Position numbers and translations under genes: made by a program. DNA of 64,000 nt from Aurantiacibacter zhengii (lineage in GTDB: Bacteria > Pseudomonadota > Alphaproteobacteria > Sphingomonadales > Sphingomonadaceae): contig NZ_QXFL01000002.1 in NCBI RefSeq assembly GCF_003584125.1, forward strand, positions 310,001 to 374,000. The letters are read 5' to 3'. Shown here one piece after another: positions 24,001-27,122 of this stretch; within the stretch, counting starts at the first letter, position 1; the number at the start of each line of letters is the position of its first letter. A model generated the notes under the pieces. That model worked only from the letters and a program-made list of their open reading frames with translations. It had not been told where the DNA came from and did no database searches.

Positions 24001-24653
24001 TGCGTCTCCTTGCCGGGATTGCTGCCGGTTACCTGTTCGCCGGGGTTGATGGGATCCGCATCTTCAAGGTCCAGGAGCCGGAAGCCATAAGTGCCCGTGG
24101 CATCAGCCAGCCCGTCGATGCTGATCCGGTATTCGCCCACACCCAGATCGAGGATATTGTTGCCCAGAAAGTCGTCGCCGTCGGAGCTGCCGAAAAGGCG
24201 CCACGGCACGATGATCCCGTCCGGCCCTTCGATCTGCCACTGGATCCTGTCGCTATCGGTGAGGCTGTCGAAATAGACCTTTTTCGGCTTCTCGTTGCGG
24301 AAGACGAAGCTGTCGGTTTCACCGGCACTGTCGATCTCGCCGGAAATCGTCGCGGCTTCGGCGTTCAGGAGCAGGCGCGGCTCCAGCGCCTCGATGGTCA
24401 TCCGGTTGGAAAGCATCGAACTGGTTTGCAGCGCGATCCTGCGTCGCTCTCGCGAGTCCGGTCGCTTGTCGGTGAGCCCTGCAATTCCGCGGGCGAGAGC
24501 CGCTCGCAGATCCTTGAAACTGATGTCGTTCATACACCGGCACCCGATCGGAAATTTCGCCACCGAGAACGAAGCGAGAGAGGGCCGGTGTCTTCGGGCA
24601 TTCCCCGAAGGCCTGTTCCTGCCCCTTGCGGGACCGTCACCCCCCAGCGACAT
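1..24653 (-). CDS. Giant LEPR-XLL multidomain repeat protein, 3' end beyond window
   Basis: One uninterrupted minus-strand reading frame runs off the left edge; at least 8,217 codons are visible. I chose the ATG at 24653 because AAAGGAG lies 4 nt upstream and the frame is open; an in-frame ATG at 24533 has no Shine-Dalgarno and is the alternative. There is no classical signal peptide. A LEPR-LLL motif (residues 90-96), typical of the N-terminus of giant secreted repeat proteins, comes first. Approximate order: PPC-like units (109-3490) interrupted by four LamG/ConA-like domains (438-622, 1572-1775, 2005-2208, 2637-2862); 17 CARDB-like units (3495-5695); an unassigned region (5889-6492); an FN3-like stretch; a propeller-like segment (6665-6918); an SbsA-type Ig-like domain (6922-7022); nine He_PIG/cadherin-like units (7147-8005). 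By family this is a surface or extracellular adhesin-like protein, probably exported by type I secretion. The C-terminal secretion signal is not visible. Domain limits were read by eye. Confidence 0.9.
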   Translation of the reverse strand, partial: MSLGGDGPARGRNRPSGNARRHRPSLASFSVAKFPIGCRCMNDISFKDLRAALARGIAGLTDKRPDSRERRRIALQTSSMLSNRMTIEALEPRLLLNAEAATISGEIDSAGETDSFVFRNEKPKKVYFDSLTDSDRIQWQIEGPDGIIVPWRLFGSSDGDDFLGNNILDLGVGEYRISIDGLADATGTYGFRLLDLEDADPINPGEQVTGSNPGKETHLYAFDVTAGQSFFLDREFLTSGTTTWRLIGPDGELVSGPQAFADSGEFTLGRTGTYVLAIEGADDNAAAFQYGFTLAPVTNREETLGFNALVADRIETPGSTIAYTFSLAERTRLLFDSLVAPEGFSWSLQGPRGTVVDARSLQNSDGSSGNPLLDLVAGDYVLTIDTSGDATGNFAFRLLDGSDAQVILPGAGFEAALGDGGAIDVLERPAGAPLDYSGVTDTNHAWDVDGRFDFTVPNRPELQPDELTVEAWVQGDDRYFYQGLVTKTTSTYWADGFGLLRVGQSVRFFVNNWSTNFIEAPLTDDVWSHVAATFDGAMMKLFIDGELVAEKDYTGAIVHSDGDLVLGAAPASSYIWGGLIDDVRLWGRALDAAEIAGAKDAPLSGSEAGLLGYWTFDEPTGTVAADLSPAAAAAVLRSTRSSETRLFAFDAEAGSGYFLDFTQITGTDLVARIYTPDGSLLNGPTSLSDRELRDLPSTGRYLIAVEGYQDSYFPAGFSARLLAIADPEVSLTLGAQQSGTIEPGSTVRHTFTLTQATSLVFDSQTDNSSLTWTLSGPRGVEVNGRSFSFSDSFRYTADGSLDLPAGDYVLTVDGAGDTSADFAFALIDLADAPTIALGSEIVGALDPANSSNVFTVSGLAGDEITFDRRVGAGGGSAYLRLYDFTGRQVRSPIYFSDSVTVTLPADGEYTVVIEGAVNATGVEAYSLEAIRTGYVLQDDRSTGTPLALGSQVDATLSTGSERDSYTFTTTGPAIVYFDSLVYDSNKYWRLIGPRGVETGWNQFAASDSYENYGDLGIDLPLAGTYQLQVEGLSGAYAFRLLDFSAAIPVPVDNTRVDGELNPSRETDLYSFTASAGDRVILDALVGISGSIRLFDPFGRPMLGPVGLTDQAIDLPYDGTYTLLIEGRAFSTAASDDYAFALSLVQAVAPVSLALGERMEGAVAAPGETRSYSFTLAEDRLVVFDSFTNNSAITWRLVGPQGEIGGSMRTADSYERATLPGALLAAGDYTLEIAGTLATTGDFAFRLLDMEAAAVTLAGDGSVTSGDLTPSNETDVYAFAATAGEVLALDAIQAASGGSFRIVDRFGRDLTNAVSFSDRTFTAEFTGTYYLLVEGRVYDTAASRSYAFALHRVLDPQPQVLELGELVSATVASPTQVLRYEITVDEPTYILLDSRTPDTNLLWSIEGPEGEIAASSFYYADAQEATYQRLALLAPGTSTFVVRGNGFATGTAQFRLLDPYAAASLQLGQRVEGDLTSASETDVFTFPAESGKRYYFDSIIDPASVTLRILGPDGDVVVDKLDYRDASFTAVRDGTYAVLVEGRVWDTAATKSYAFTLHENRDTVSPINIETAVTAPFLRPGKVGNAVALTSHEEVQIDNPALDLRENVTVEFWINPERQPDNWAPIVYKANDANQRTYSVWFENNGYIHMSSQRGGANDSISTASGSVPFGEWTHVAAVMNRTAGTMEIYLNGELAASANISTNPASGSPDTPLFIGGTSEYNSDYRHFEGGLDEVRVWSGARSQVQIQGDMLSGAPADDTGLVARLGFDNFAGGSTIEGVSGEPVAIRSDLAGVPGAVLGRLTAPGDTAQYTFTVTERTRLMLDSVHDNDDFTIRLEGSDGSVITRNMRNGDSYEFGSGDPTVEVYPGTYRLTVSSNSGTTGAFAFRVLDLGSAETIASGEVVSGQTKGAGENYAWKIDLTAGQRIFIDALAYGTSADRATFRIIDPLGRQILERASFLDRDVGEAPLTGTYTIILENRVWHGWPVDFRFAVHGISEPVPIAIVPDGANPDAPQLVPGQSGNALALRGVDYVAVPDGPEISPAKNMTLEGWFKLDRFTDSWMILASKGNELAASRLSYHLSVSSAGQLNLDVGDNAGNQQVRTGTNVIPTGEWFHVAAVVDRDNGVMTLYVNGVAQATSGVRNSQMFNNAEPLWIGRYASARTDFGMVEGAVDSFRLWDVARSEQQLRDGMTSPPAEGAPGLIYALDFEDTSLPGNASLVDMNTQGVSGRIDIPGETKVYSFTLDEETLISFDSLTNSSALSWSLDGPSGSVVADRRFHQSDSVDLRTNSTMRLAPGEYFLTVDALDGTTAYFNFRLLDLGNATPLALGDLVEGTLDPSNSTTAYKFAGAEGEKFILDAIAVANDIYWRLVDPYGKDVFDSRGLNDIDGLELPHDGIYTLLLEGRINHGSLANFAFRLTPYSQTTTAYTLGDRVDGSILASGESDSYTFTIDATTQVIFDNFTDRTDINWTLTGPRGAVVTARTLRDSDGINQTASNPLLMLEPGDWTLTFDGSGAATGDYGFRLLDLSTAQELAAGGTYNGVLSQQGRETDLYRFEATQGMVFAFDSLQNLSTNNRWRLFDPLGRQVFGPNTISDTGYLAAKLAGTYTLAVEGRASNTADVPYSFTFEVPIQNPANGETEQDFLPGGLPYVLVNNRGAAAQVVEQDGNRFLRLTDTLGTNVRNSAYFSATGTGRQDSIELEFDFRITPRPGQVGRPDGISFGLYSVEEHGSAGPASGDASPLEVPGSLMLFLDTDNGGTGDPNDNHVQIHFNGPRIVNFDDPGFDLASGDWAHARLLVERVDGGATVTLVLTPEGGSAITVIDGYFIGGFDLDAHRAVFGASQGSDIGNQDVDNVSVVMTPAADPIVPLVLGDVITGNIAAQGAVQRYGFTLTEETRIAVDTLTNNSNFYWQITGPYEGEGPRRFTATDSWERRTENPVLVLQPGDYELAVSPGGTTTGSFSLRVFDIDAGTALTLGEAQDLTLNPGNRTQAYSFTGAAGQKLFLDFVSGSNLAYWRIIDPDGGMLFDAVRLGDLSPVELPLDGTYTLLVEGRIGDVSPQTLQFAVHDITQATQTLALGEVATGSIPTPGALRSYTFTLAEAALLHFDSMANSGSLRWTLADAGGAITGRAFDASDAHARNDSTAIYAQPGDYTVLVSGDGDMTGDFAFRILDLAAVATELPIDAPTAGELDPANTTDVYYLDGLEGQRFYFQSLGNDLNGEWRLVDSLGRQVWHNPIDNDSGAITLPGDGRYYLLFEGLVSDEGTNAYQFQATRLDDLVDTLDLGETYQGTLAKPFQFAFLDFTLDEEARIVVDPFSNDGNLAWTLLRDGAVIAEREFLASDSLDFTANPVITLPAGDYRLRVHNQVFAGRDFAIRVLDLADATAVTPGLPVSGTLSPGSETEVYQFEAEAGEQFYFDRVTASGASIRWRLIGPTGVQLFANNFDDVEGFEIPQTGTYTLLLEGRIYDAANIGNYNFNVVESTPSDPIVIDPLAGDAPDLVPAQLAVTSVDGIYSGGTVTVSWKTQNTGAAAAEGNWADRIIVRNLDTGETIGNYLVDDGTGDLAAGAERQRQFTLTLPTGNSGVGRLEFSLALDVGNAIPEIDATGAAEANNSAILEVESTLAPFVDLVVSDITVTPEQGWAPGDPVTLSWTTTNQGNSDAVAGFSDRIEVRNLSANSTFVLQTVENTQTLAAGESLTQSIQIAWPQGIGSHGNFRFTVTTDILDDIDEANQDATAETNNALVETIVSAPDITISDLAIAEGNLAAGDTVTLTWTEANVGNADTLGGFANRIFVRNLNTGQVLLDTAVATDTALAAGESRSKSITFTLPDGVQSVGNIRVLVQTDRGQGGVAGTVREVAAGFNAEANNDLSVDTPVVASPYADLRVDNVSIPANVRGGETATVSWRVTNAGDAVADGGWVDRLILSADDTVGNDDDILLGELPRSAALGILASYNASADFTIPANIGGTYRLFVVTDADGTVVEPDSRADNTSDPVSTFIITQAPNLVAEAVFGPAGTVAGGETFNVSWRVRNTGDAAAPGGHVDRIVLSADDTVDDGDLVLAEIARNASLGVGASYSVSVPVSVQDGRVGPYKLILVTDAGQTVFENAQEGDNNAVSAPITFTSAPAGNLVVESVTVPEGAVPGQTVEVTYVVRNTGTVASTAPWRDRIYVDNDTTVAGAALLATVDRAFDLAPGEAYEVTQLVTLPKSLGDDGYHIIVRADAFGQVFEGGLENDNDGASLELVLAHPDLVPGDLSHSGDADLESNTVIEVRWTITNTGSGTTLEGWKDEIWLSRDDAIGSGDIKLGELVANAPLAAGESYDGVLDVLLPIDASGEYRLLLRTDSGGQIAELSAGEANNIAATDLTVGLAPYADLQVSNVSAPTLTVQDPARVTVDWTVTNTGTGRGATDSWVDRIYVSRDATLGNNDDILLGELLHEGGLDVGTSYDASLDLILPPGFFGRYTLYVRSDAVDAVFENGADGNRAAMAEPFDVSPFLWADLFVERVDAPATAQSGDEITITWEIGNQGPGLTNTSSWYDRIYLERLDGSGRVQLGNNNHLGFLAPGASYERTATFTLPEGISGDYRIVVEAPGSTSPNSAPYEFIYTGNNAGNSNAISVSLAPSPDLKVTDISAPQTGVEGTVIDVEWTVRNDGQAAAQGTWVDRVYLRKAGEAGPGTLIGTYSYTGPLEAGTSYSRREEMRLPDRSSDQFEVIVITDATNTVYEHGAAGSNNTLVDDETILVSLLPRADLRIGEIIAPDMVTAGATASIEFTVFNQGLIEASGNWTDQVWLSLDDKLTSDDILVSTHQNQSALDSLEEYRTQSNVFTVPKRFRGTVYVLVKTDTGNAVDEWPNDGNSSNVAVHELYVDPIPFADLVLDNVTAPQQAFEGNTLTVNYTVTNRGQGTSDLGSWTEQVWLTRDKNRPHPGQGDILLKTLRYSDGELVEGQGYDRTVEVTLPTGLTSGTYYITPWVDPYGSLLEDSLAVNVNPDDPNEINSSNYRARPIDIVGIPPQSTVRDVAVTQVTADAVGKGGEPFTVSWTVEAGGDVTANGWIDRIYLSDTPLLEDSTRRFDLGTVANLTPLDPGESYTNSITVDLNPAAAGMYVIVESQFAADQNRLDNQFFVATDVTNEPADLRVTSIVPAAPGMPAYSGELTSVTYTVRNDGADVWAGTEYWQDKIYISKDPVFRQDRAELVATIVQPNTGMASGESYTNTAEFALPPGVEGEFYVYVFTNAIGRDPTSYTLVDRGSNAALRDSVFAKAAFELPEGNMGQAQFPVEYREPDLQVLELILPDNMQAGGTYEISFKVQNVGNRETRESSWTDRLYLSLDGSLDNTDWLMTRETSPGVEVKAEVEHTGALKPGEFYIATATVTMPFELEGEFNVIAMADSGPRQSGYGQSSLSPRLRGVTGASDGEVREFQGEGNNTTAGQITLSPYTPPDLQVTELVVPERALRGQKFTLEYTVTNSGGEVPAQQNRWDDLIYLSRDPFLDLTSDRFLGSVRHNGGLGAGESYDVSLDLTMPTNLGTDAYYVFVVTDPARYNSTGTVFESDERNNTAGTVDPVIIDRPPPSDIEVSDIVVPAGAQPGEDLSITWQVTNRSTQSASGTWTDAVYLSTDATWDIGDKLLGRADYAGTLAEGESYSLTLNTTLPGTAAGDYRIIVRTDVRNQLFEDEGEGNNTTASASALNVSVDELLLGVPLTVGLEPGQERFYRIEVPPEQTLRLRVGSDDERSINEVYVRHDVPPTSSQYDATYTGPLAQELTAIVPDTEPGVYYVLVRGFAAPAEGSQVTLSADILPLVITDIDTDTGGDGKYVTATIKGAQFHEDAILKLSRPGIAEYEPVAWEVVDASTIVATFDFTDAPHGLYDLKVINPNGDETVEPYRFLIERGIEPEVTIGVGGPRVILAGDQATYSVALQNLSNLDAPYTYFQVGVPELNNNPWVYGLPFLDFFTNVRGTPDGAEGGPNANVPFFSLDSITNTDGQLLTSGFLYDHPADGFSGFTFNLETYPGLKGLADRAFDQFRDKMAIHFADLDPILEEGGEAAIGEWWEAVKESLDEQQPGVGQALDALDFESFYNANTAVPGKDEIVYIPYRFHITAAATTMTREEFVAFQTAQAQALRESILADGDAAPALLALAADEGEWTDLFLAALEEAGLLRPDGEIPPIRTQAHVISMMAVLASGILFGPAGSDVRSDGDLPGFFTQLRQWYGHEEGKLAAIEFMDARQSDKYGVQDVPIPLITDFADYDLGLSSPTHFESFRIFVPWIPFGQRGAGLPADFQINGPEPVDGDPFAALDFSNVFQEEGQVGRLASITGPQTLETQGWLPGNVDLPYSVGFENAEGSGAFVNEIRIVTELDPDLDPRSFNFGDIKIGDITIDVPDGRSNFQAEIDFTATRGFVLRVSAVIDLFQEPASASWLIQAIDPLTGEVLQDETRGLLAPNTAQGNGAGFVNYSVQPRDDLLTGERITAQARVVMTGFAPEDTTVLSQVIDNAAPESTITATRIGTTSDFNITWDVEDDAAGSGVKHVTLYVAENGGDFRIWQRQVPQASGEEIFAGEAGKTYEFLALATDIAGNREVPRPGVNAVDDGSSVNLGGIPSVPGTTAPNFGQPLPVSPEPSSNALFLAAQANVPSADPLTRPSEFDSVLSPFIGNAFATGIGQSDAGIGPMAIVEAPNGDILISGGANRGTIWRFDANGGVAGEPLAQLDVPVFNMAFDQQGRLWATTGGGALVLLDPDSGEVLDSFGDGITIAIAVDPDDGTIYVSTNNGISTFDPDTGTFTQWSRDEDLRVGSLAFDEAGDLWAVTWPDRRQVVKFTDRARAETVLTFDAPADSLTFGKAGTQLEGLLFVSHTSGDVGSDGIAVEGSELTMVDLATLQRVAVADSGTRGDVVLATSAGELLISQSNQVDRIATATAPEVIATNPPAGSQVALPLPFLSVTFDQDMFVGSASDAGSVLNPGYYTLQGAATGSQGVQSVTYDAETRTAFINFGPLLSDDFTLVVDGAISSQNGQRLGADYASTFAAFDDITALVDLTFTNTRLDRATGLISYEVVVTNKTDGPISLPALLTIDPTAGFENVPVDAAGQTDDGRWLIDLGASLPAGGVLESGESTVGRTVSIATSGNQRLSFVPGIVAGTLPNTAPVFTSAAPTASLELGQPFSYQASAVDGEGQAIHFGLLSGPAGMSIDADTGLLTWNVPLTAADEVPVVIEAFDTRGAISLQRFVLKVANGNRAPEFVAPPIELSGREGQLFEFVLAAIDADLDPLTFIADGLPGGAVFDPAARSFSWLAGYEAAGTYDVRFLVTDGTGRDEIVVRLAVAEANEPPQVIVPADRTAREGDLVRFEIEASASGDRELTYTADNLPFGATLNPISGEFEWTPAYVQEGVYDIHFVVSDGETDVGFTTQIVVDNANGAPVFTQQDGWQVLEGQQLAFTAYAFDPDNPFYTPALRNGADELFDTTNLPQTVTVEVIGDLPEGATFDAETLQFSWTPTDAQAGEHIVRFRATDNGDGEEPLSTEIEVPITVFNQNRRPQVAPVDNVTIARGSTVDIPVSATDADGNPLVLQAINESPYRPLPGFIEFTDNGDGTGLLHLSPGANTRGDYTIVLLATDDGDGTGEPLTGGYVFNISVTSDNEAPEIAYLGDVVALIGQTTEILVDVSDMDEDALAYAVSGLPGATIAPTAVYGRALLSFTPGTGDAGTYTVGVTVTDSGNGLTDPASDNAVFNVVVRAANAGPQIAPVGNRSVLEGEQLAFTLRGSDPDGDVLTFSMAGAPAGAVLDPATGEFSWTPAGNASGVYQVTFTASDGNMSSSETVELTVEDVNQAPIFVPMGLQLVREGSDLVFRAIASDPDGDPVQLSVVSGLPEGALFVASRGEVQWTPGYDQQGDHVLKLRAVDPSGATDEIEILIRVADINRAPVVSEGFHAFVIGEEKRFFIDAADADVNDVLTFTADDLPEGATIDPETGEFAWTPGPGQIGDYVVRLKVDDGKTTTPKVILLRALLEPVDPVVRIELTPSFAPVPSQDVLVTVQADSLSEIVETTLQLDGQPVTIGENGRATITPDAPGKYVLVATVRDADGGERTVTRELKVRDPEDTSAPVVSLATTLSDALVREPLAISGSIADTNLDFWTLELLGDDGSVVELARGDSPQADVLGNLDPRRLSDGFYALRLTAQDISGRTSVASADIELLTGEDKIGRLVTQGTDF
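640..3215 (-). repeat. Nine tandem He_PIG/cadherin-like units in the giant protein
   Basis: Each unit is about 95-100 residues, starts with an N-x-x-P-x-[VIF] pattern such as NTAPVF, NRAPEF, NEPPQV or NQAPIF, and carries a D-P-x-T-G-x-F-x-W-T-P type strand near its middle. That is the signature of putative Ig (He_PIG) and cadherin-like bacterial repeats. The units are diverged at DNA level, so this is an old protein repeat rather than a recent duplication. Two further Ig-like stretches follow before the window edge. Confidence 0.75.
7570..14170 (-). repeat. Seventeen CARDB-like units in the giant protein
   Basis: About 17 units of roughly 130 residues each begin with a D-L-x-V-x-x-[IV] strand, then G-x-x-[VF]-x-[VL]-x-W-x-V-x-N-x-G and W-x-D-R-[IV]-Y-[LV]-S, and end near a D-x-x-x-x-V-x-E-x-x-x-x-N-N pattern. 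This matches the CARDB (cell adhesion related, bacterial) fold. The acidic N-N/E-x-N ends could bind calcium, as in many type I-secreted adhesins; that is inference. Units differ clearly in sequence. Confidence 0.75.
14180..24330 (-). repeat. Alternating two-type PPC-like repeat array with embedded LamG domains
   Basis: About 13 pairs of PPC-like (pre-peptidase C-terminal) units alternate. One type has Y-x-F-T-L, F-D-S-L, W-x-L-x-G-P-x-G and ends in F-A-F-R-L-L-D-L. The other has E-T-D-x-Y-x-F, W-R-L-x-D-P-x-G-R and ends in G-T-Y-T-L-L-V-E-G-R. A pair is about 230 residues. Four concanavalin-like (LamG) domains are set between pairs at about 22790-23340, 19330-19940, 18030-18640 and 16070-16745, so this half may bind carbohydrate. 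Confidence 0.7.
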
Positions 24654-24686
24654 GGTTCTCCTTTAAGAAGGCGTTATCCGTGGGTG

Positions 24687-24716
24687 AGCAGGATCAGCTT
24701 TCCTGCTTTGCTGATC
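24687..24716 (-). promoter_or_regulatory. Two mutually exclusive stem-loops before the giant gene
   Basis: Between the kinase stop and the giant-gene start, two 7-bp stems share bases. Stem A pairs 24687-24693 with 24701-24707 (AGCAGGA/TCCTGCT). Stem B pairs 24692-24698 with 24710-24716 (GATCAGC/GCTGATC). They cannot form together. No T-tract follows on the minus strand, so this is not a plain terminator. A role in controlling read-through or translation of the giant gene is inference. Confidence 0.35.
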
Positions 24717-24722
24717 GCTTTT

Positions 24723-27122
24723 TTACTGATCGCTGAGCGGTTGCAGCTGTTCGACCGCTGCGCCGCTGTCGCATAGCGCGATGTTGGCGTTGACGCCCGG
24801 GCGCAGGTATTCAACATACCCGGCAAGCTCGTCCCTTTGCACGAGCCGCGCCATCAGTGTCTCCGCCTGGCGGAAATTGTCGCACGCTTCCTCGCGATTG
24901 CCCGCCTTGCGATGGATGGAGCCGAAGATTGCCCGGCCATAGGCCAGATCACTGTAGGACCGGGCGTTGCGCCTCGCCTCTGCCTTTCGGGCCCGGCCAT
25001 CGATGATGCCCTGCATCAGGTCGATTGATTCTGCGAACCTTCCCAGGTTGGAGTAATACTCTGCCTGCGCTTCCCGCAGCCGTTCGTCGAAAGTTGCCAG
25101 AGTGTTGTCGTTCTCCTCGATCAACAGCAGCCGCTCGACCGAAGCCCGCGCCTGCTCCAGCAGACGGGTAGCCGTGACATCGTCTTCCAGCGTGGCCGCT
25201 GCGGCATAGCCGTAGTACGAGTTCCACGCCCGCCAGTAGAGCGTTTGCGGATCGTTGGGATAATCTTTCTGCAAGGCCGCAAACAGGGCATCGGCCGCCA
25301 GGTATTGCTGTACGGCTTCGGCGTAAGCCTCTTCGGTGCCGCGGTTGTGAACCGCAATGGCGCGGTAGTAACTGATCCGCGCCTGGTCGGTGCGGTATTC
25401 GTAACCGCCTATGCGTTCCTGCGGCCAGTCGCCCAGGTCGCGTTCCATCAGGTTTGCATAGCGCACGATCATCGGCGTCGCGAGTTCGAGATCGGCCCAC
25501 TCCAGCGAAGCCATGCGCGCCATCCGCCGCGCTTCGCGCCAGTTCCAGTCGCGCTGCGAAGGCGGCACCTTCTCCAACGCGGCATAGGACCGCGCGATCG
25601 CCTCCAGGCTTTCCGGCGGCTTGCTCTCGGCGTGGGCGTAGACCAGCGCCCGATAGGCTTCCAGCAAGGCTATGGCCGTGTGTGCCCGGTTCAGCCCCCG
25701 GCCCCCTAGCGGGCGCAGGATTTCCTCCGCCCTGCCCAGGTTTTCGCTCGCCATCTCGGGCTCTCCGATATTGGGAAAGGCAGGCAGTCCCTGGATCCGC
25801 GCAAGCCGCAGGAACCCCTCCGCGGTTTCCATCTGCAGATCGGGATCGTCGGAGCGGCTACCTGCAAGTTCCAGCAGGTAGCCCTGCGACTGTCCTGCAA
25901 GTTCGACGCGTGCGGCGGTGTTGCCGACGACGCTATCGAGTTGGTCGTACAGGTCGAACAGCTGGAAATGGGCGAGCGCGCGCAGCTCGTCGAAGCGACG
26001 TTCTGCCATGATGCGCGAATCCTCGGCCCGGCTGTAGGCCCACGTCGTCACGCCCAGCGCAATCAGCAGTCCGATAAGCGCAGCCGCTGCAACGCCAACC
26101 AGGGTCTTTTCGCGCTGCACGAACTTGCGCAGGCGATAGCCGCTGCCTTCCGCGAATGTCGTGACCGGCAGGCCGGCGCGGAAATTGGCGATCTCCTCCA
26201 CCATCTCGCCCACGCTTTGATACCGGTGCGCAGGATCGTTGGCTGCCGCCTTGTCTGCGATAGCGCGCAATTCGGGATCCCTGGCGGTGCCCATCATCAC
26301 CTTGAGGATGCGACCAAGCGAATAGATGTCTGTCAGGGTGTTGGAGACTATGCCTTGCGAACGTTCCGGCGCAGCAAAGCCCGGAGTAAGGCTGAGCCCG
26401 GACAGCCGCGATGGCGGCGATATCTCGCCTTCTTCCACCTGTGGGCGGGCGATGCCGAAATCGATCAGCTTGGCCTGCCCTTCGTGGGTGACGAGCACGT
26501 TCCCCGGTGTCAGATCCCGGTGGATGACCAGGTTCTGATGCGCGAATTCCACCGCTTCGGCGATCTGCACGAACAGATCCAGGCGCTGATCGGCGTCGGG
26601 GGATTGCTCGGCCAGCCAGTCGCGCAGGGTGCTGCCGTCGACATATTCCATGACGATGTAAGGTTGCCCGGCGTCGGTCTCCCCGCCGTCGTGAAGGTGC
26701 GCGATATTGGGATGGTTCAGCCGGGCCAGTATCTGGCGCTCGCGGCGGAACCGCTCCACCATGGTGTCGAGAAACACGCCAGGCTTGATGACCTTGATCG
26801 CCACCCTGTGCTGGAAATCGCGGCTGTTGCGCTGCGCCAGCCAGACAGCCCCCATGCCGCCACGGCCCAGCAACCGGATGATGTCGTAGCCGGGAAGTTC
26901 GGGCGGCGGCCCTTCCTCGCTGTTCAGGATCTCTCCCGCGCCGCCAGTGCGAATGGCCTGGACATCCGCCGACAGCAGGTCGAGCGCCAGTTCGCGCACC
27001 TCGGCAGAAAGATCGCTGCGCTTTGCAAGATAGTCGTACCGTTCCTCGGATGGCTGATCGAGCGCGTCTTCCAGCGCCTCCATCGCGGCCTTTTCAACCG
27101 AAGTCTGGCTGGGCCGTGTCAT
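24723..27122 (-). CDS. Membrane-anchored Ser/Thr protein kinase
   Basis: Predicted Hanks-type kinase of 799 residues. The kinase domain (about 80-330) shows the glycine loop LGRGGMGAVW, the VAIKVIK lysine, a catalytic loop reading HRDLTPGN, DFGIA and APE. The catalytic-loop lysine of the usual HRDLKPxN is a threonine here. One hydrophobic segment (about 341-363) anchors it, followed by about 430 mostly helical residues resembling TPR-type sensor regions. The ATG at 27122 overlaps the sigma-factor stop as ATGA, so I preferred it over an upstream in-frame start at 27152. ECF factors of the kinase-linked type (ECF43-like) are activated by phosphorylation from a neighbouring kinase, which fits this pair. 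The target and signal are not shown by the sequence. Confidence 0.9.
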   Translation of the reverse strand: MTRPSQTSVEKAAMEALEDALDQPSEERYDYLAKRSDLSAEVRELALDLLSADVQAIRTGGAGEILNSEEGPPPELPGYDIIRLLGRGGMGAVWLAQRNSRDFQHRVAIKVIKPGVFLDTMVERFRRERQILARLNHPNIAHLHDGGETDAGQPYIVMEYVDGSTLRDWLAEQSPDADQRLDLFVQIAEAVEFAHQNLVIHRDLTPGNVLVTHEGQAKLIDFGIARPQVEEGEISPPSRLSGLSLTPGFAAPERSQGIVSNTLTDIYSLGRILKVMMGTARDPELRAIADKAAANDPAHRYQSVGEMVEEIANFRAGLPVTTFAEGSGYRLRKFVQREKTLVGVAAAALIGLLIALGVTTWAYSRAEDSRIMAERRFDELRALAHFQLFDLYDQLDSVVGNTAARVELAGQSQGYLLELAGSRSDDPDLQMETAEGFLRLARIQGLPAFPNIGEPEMASENLGRAEEILRPLGGRGLNRAHTAIALLEAYRALVYAHAESKPPESLEAIARSYAALEKVPPSQRDWNWREARRMARMASLEWADLELATPMIVRYANLMERDLGDWPQERIGGYEYRTDQARISYYRAIAVHNRGTEEAYAEAVQQYLAADALFAALQKDYPNDPQTLYWRAWNSYYGYAAAATLEDDVTATRLLEQARASVERLLLIEENDNTLATFDERLREAQAEYYSNLGRFAESIDLMQGIIDGRARKAEARRNARSYSDLAYGRAIFGSIHRKAGNREEACDNFRQAETLMARLVQRDELAGYVEYLRPGVNANIALCDSGAAVEQLQPLSDQ

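Noticed and set aside
14180-24330. DNA-level tandem repeat or recombination hotspot in the giant gene.
   Set aside because: The units are similar only as protein; I saw no long near-identical DNA copies.
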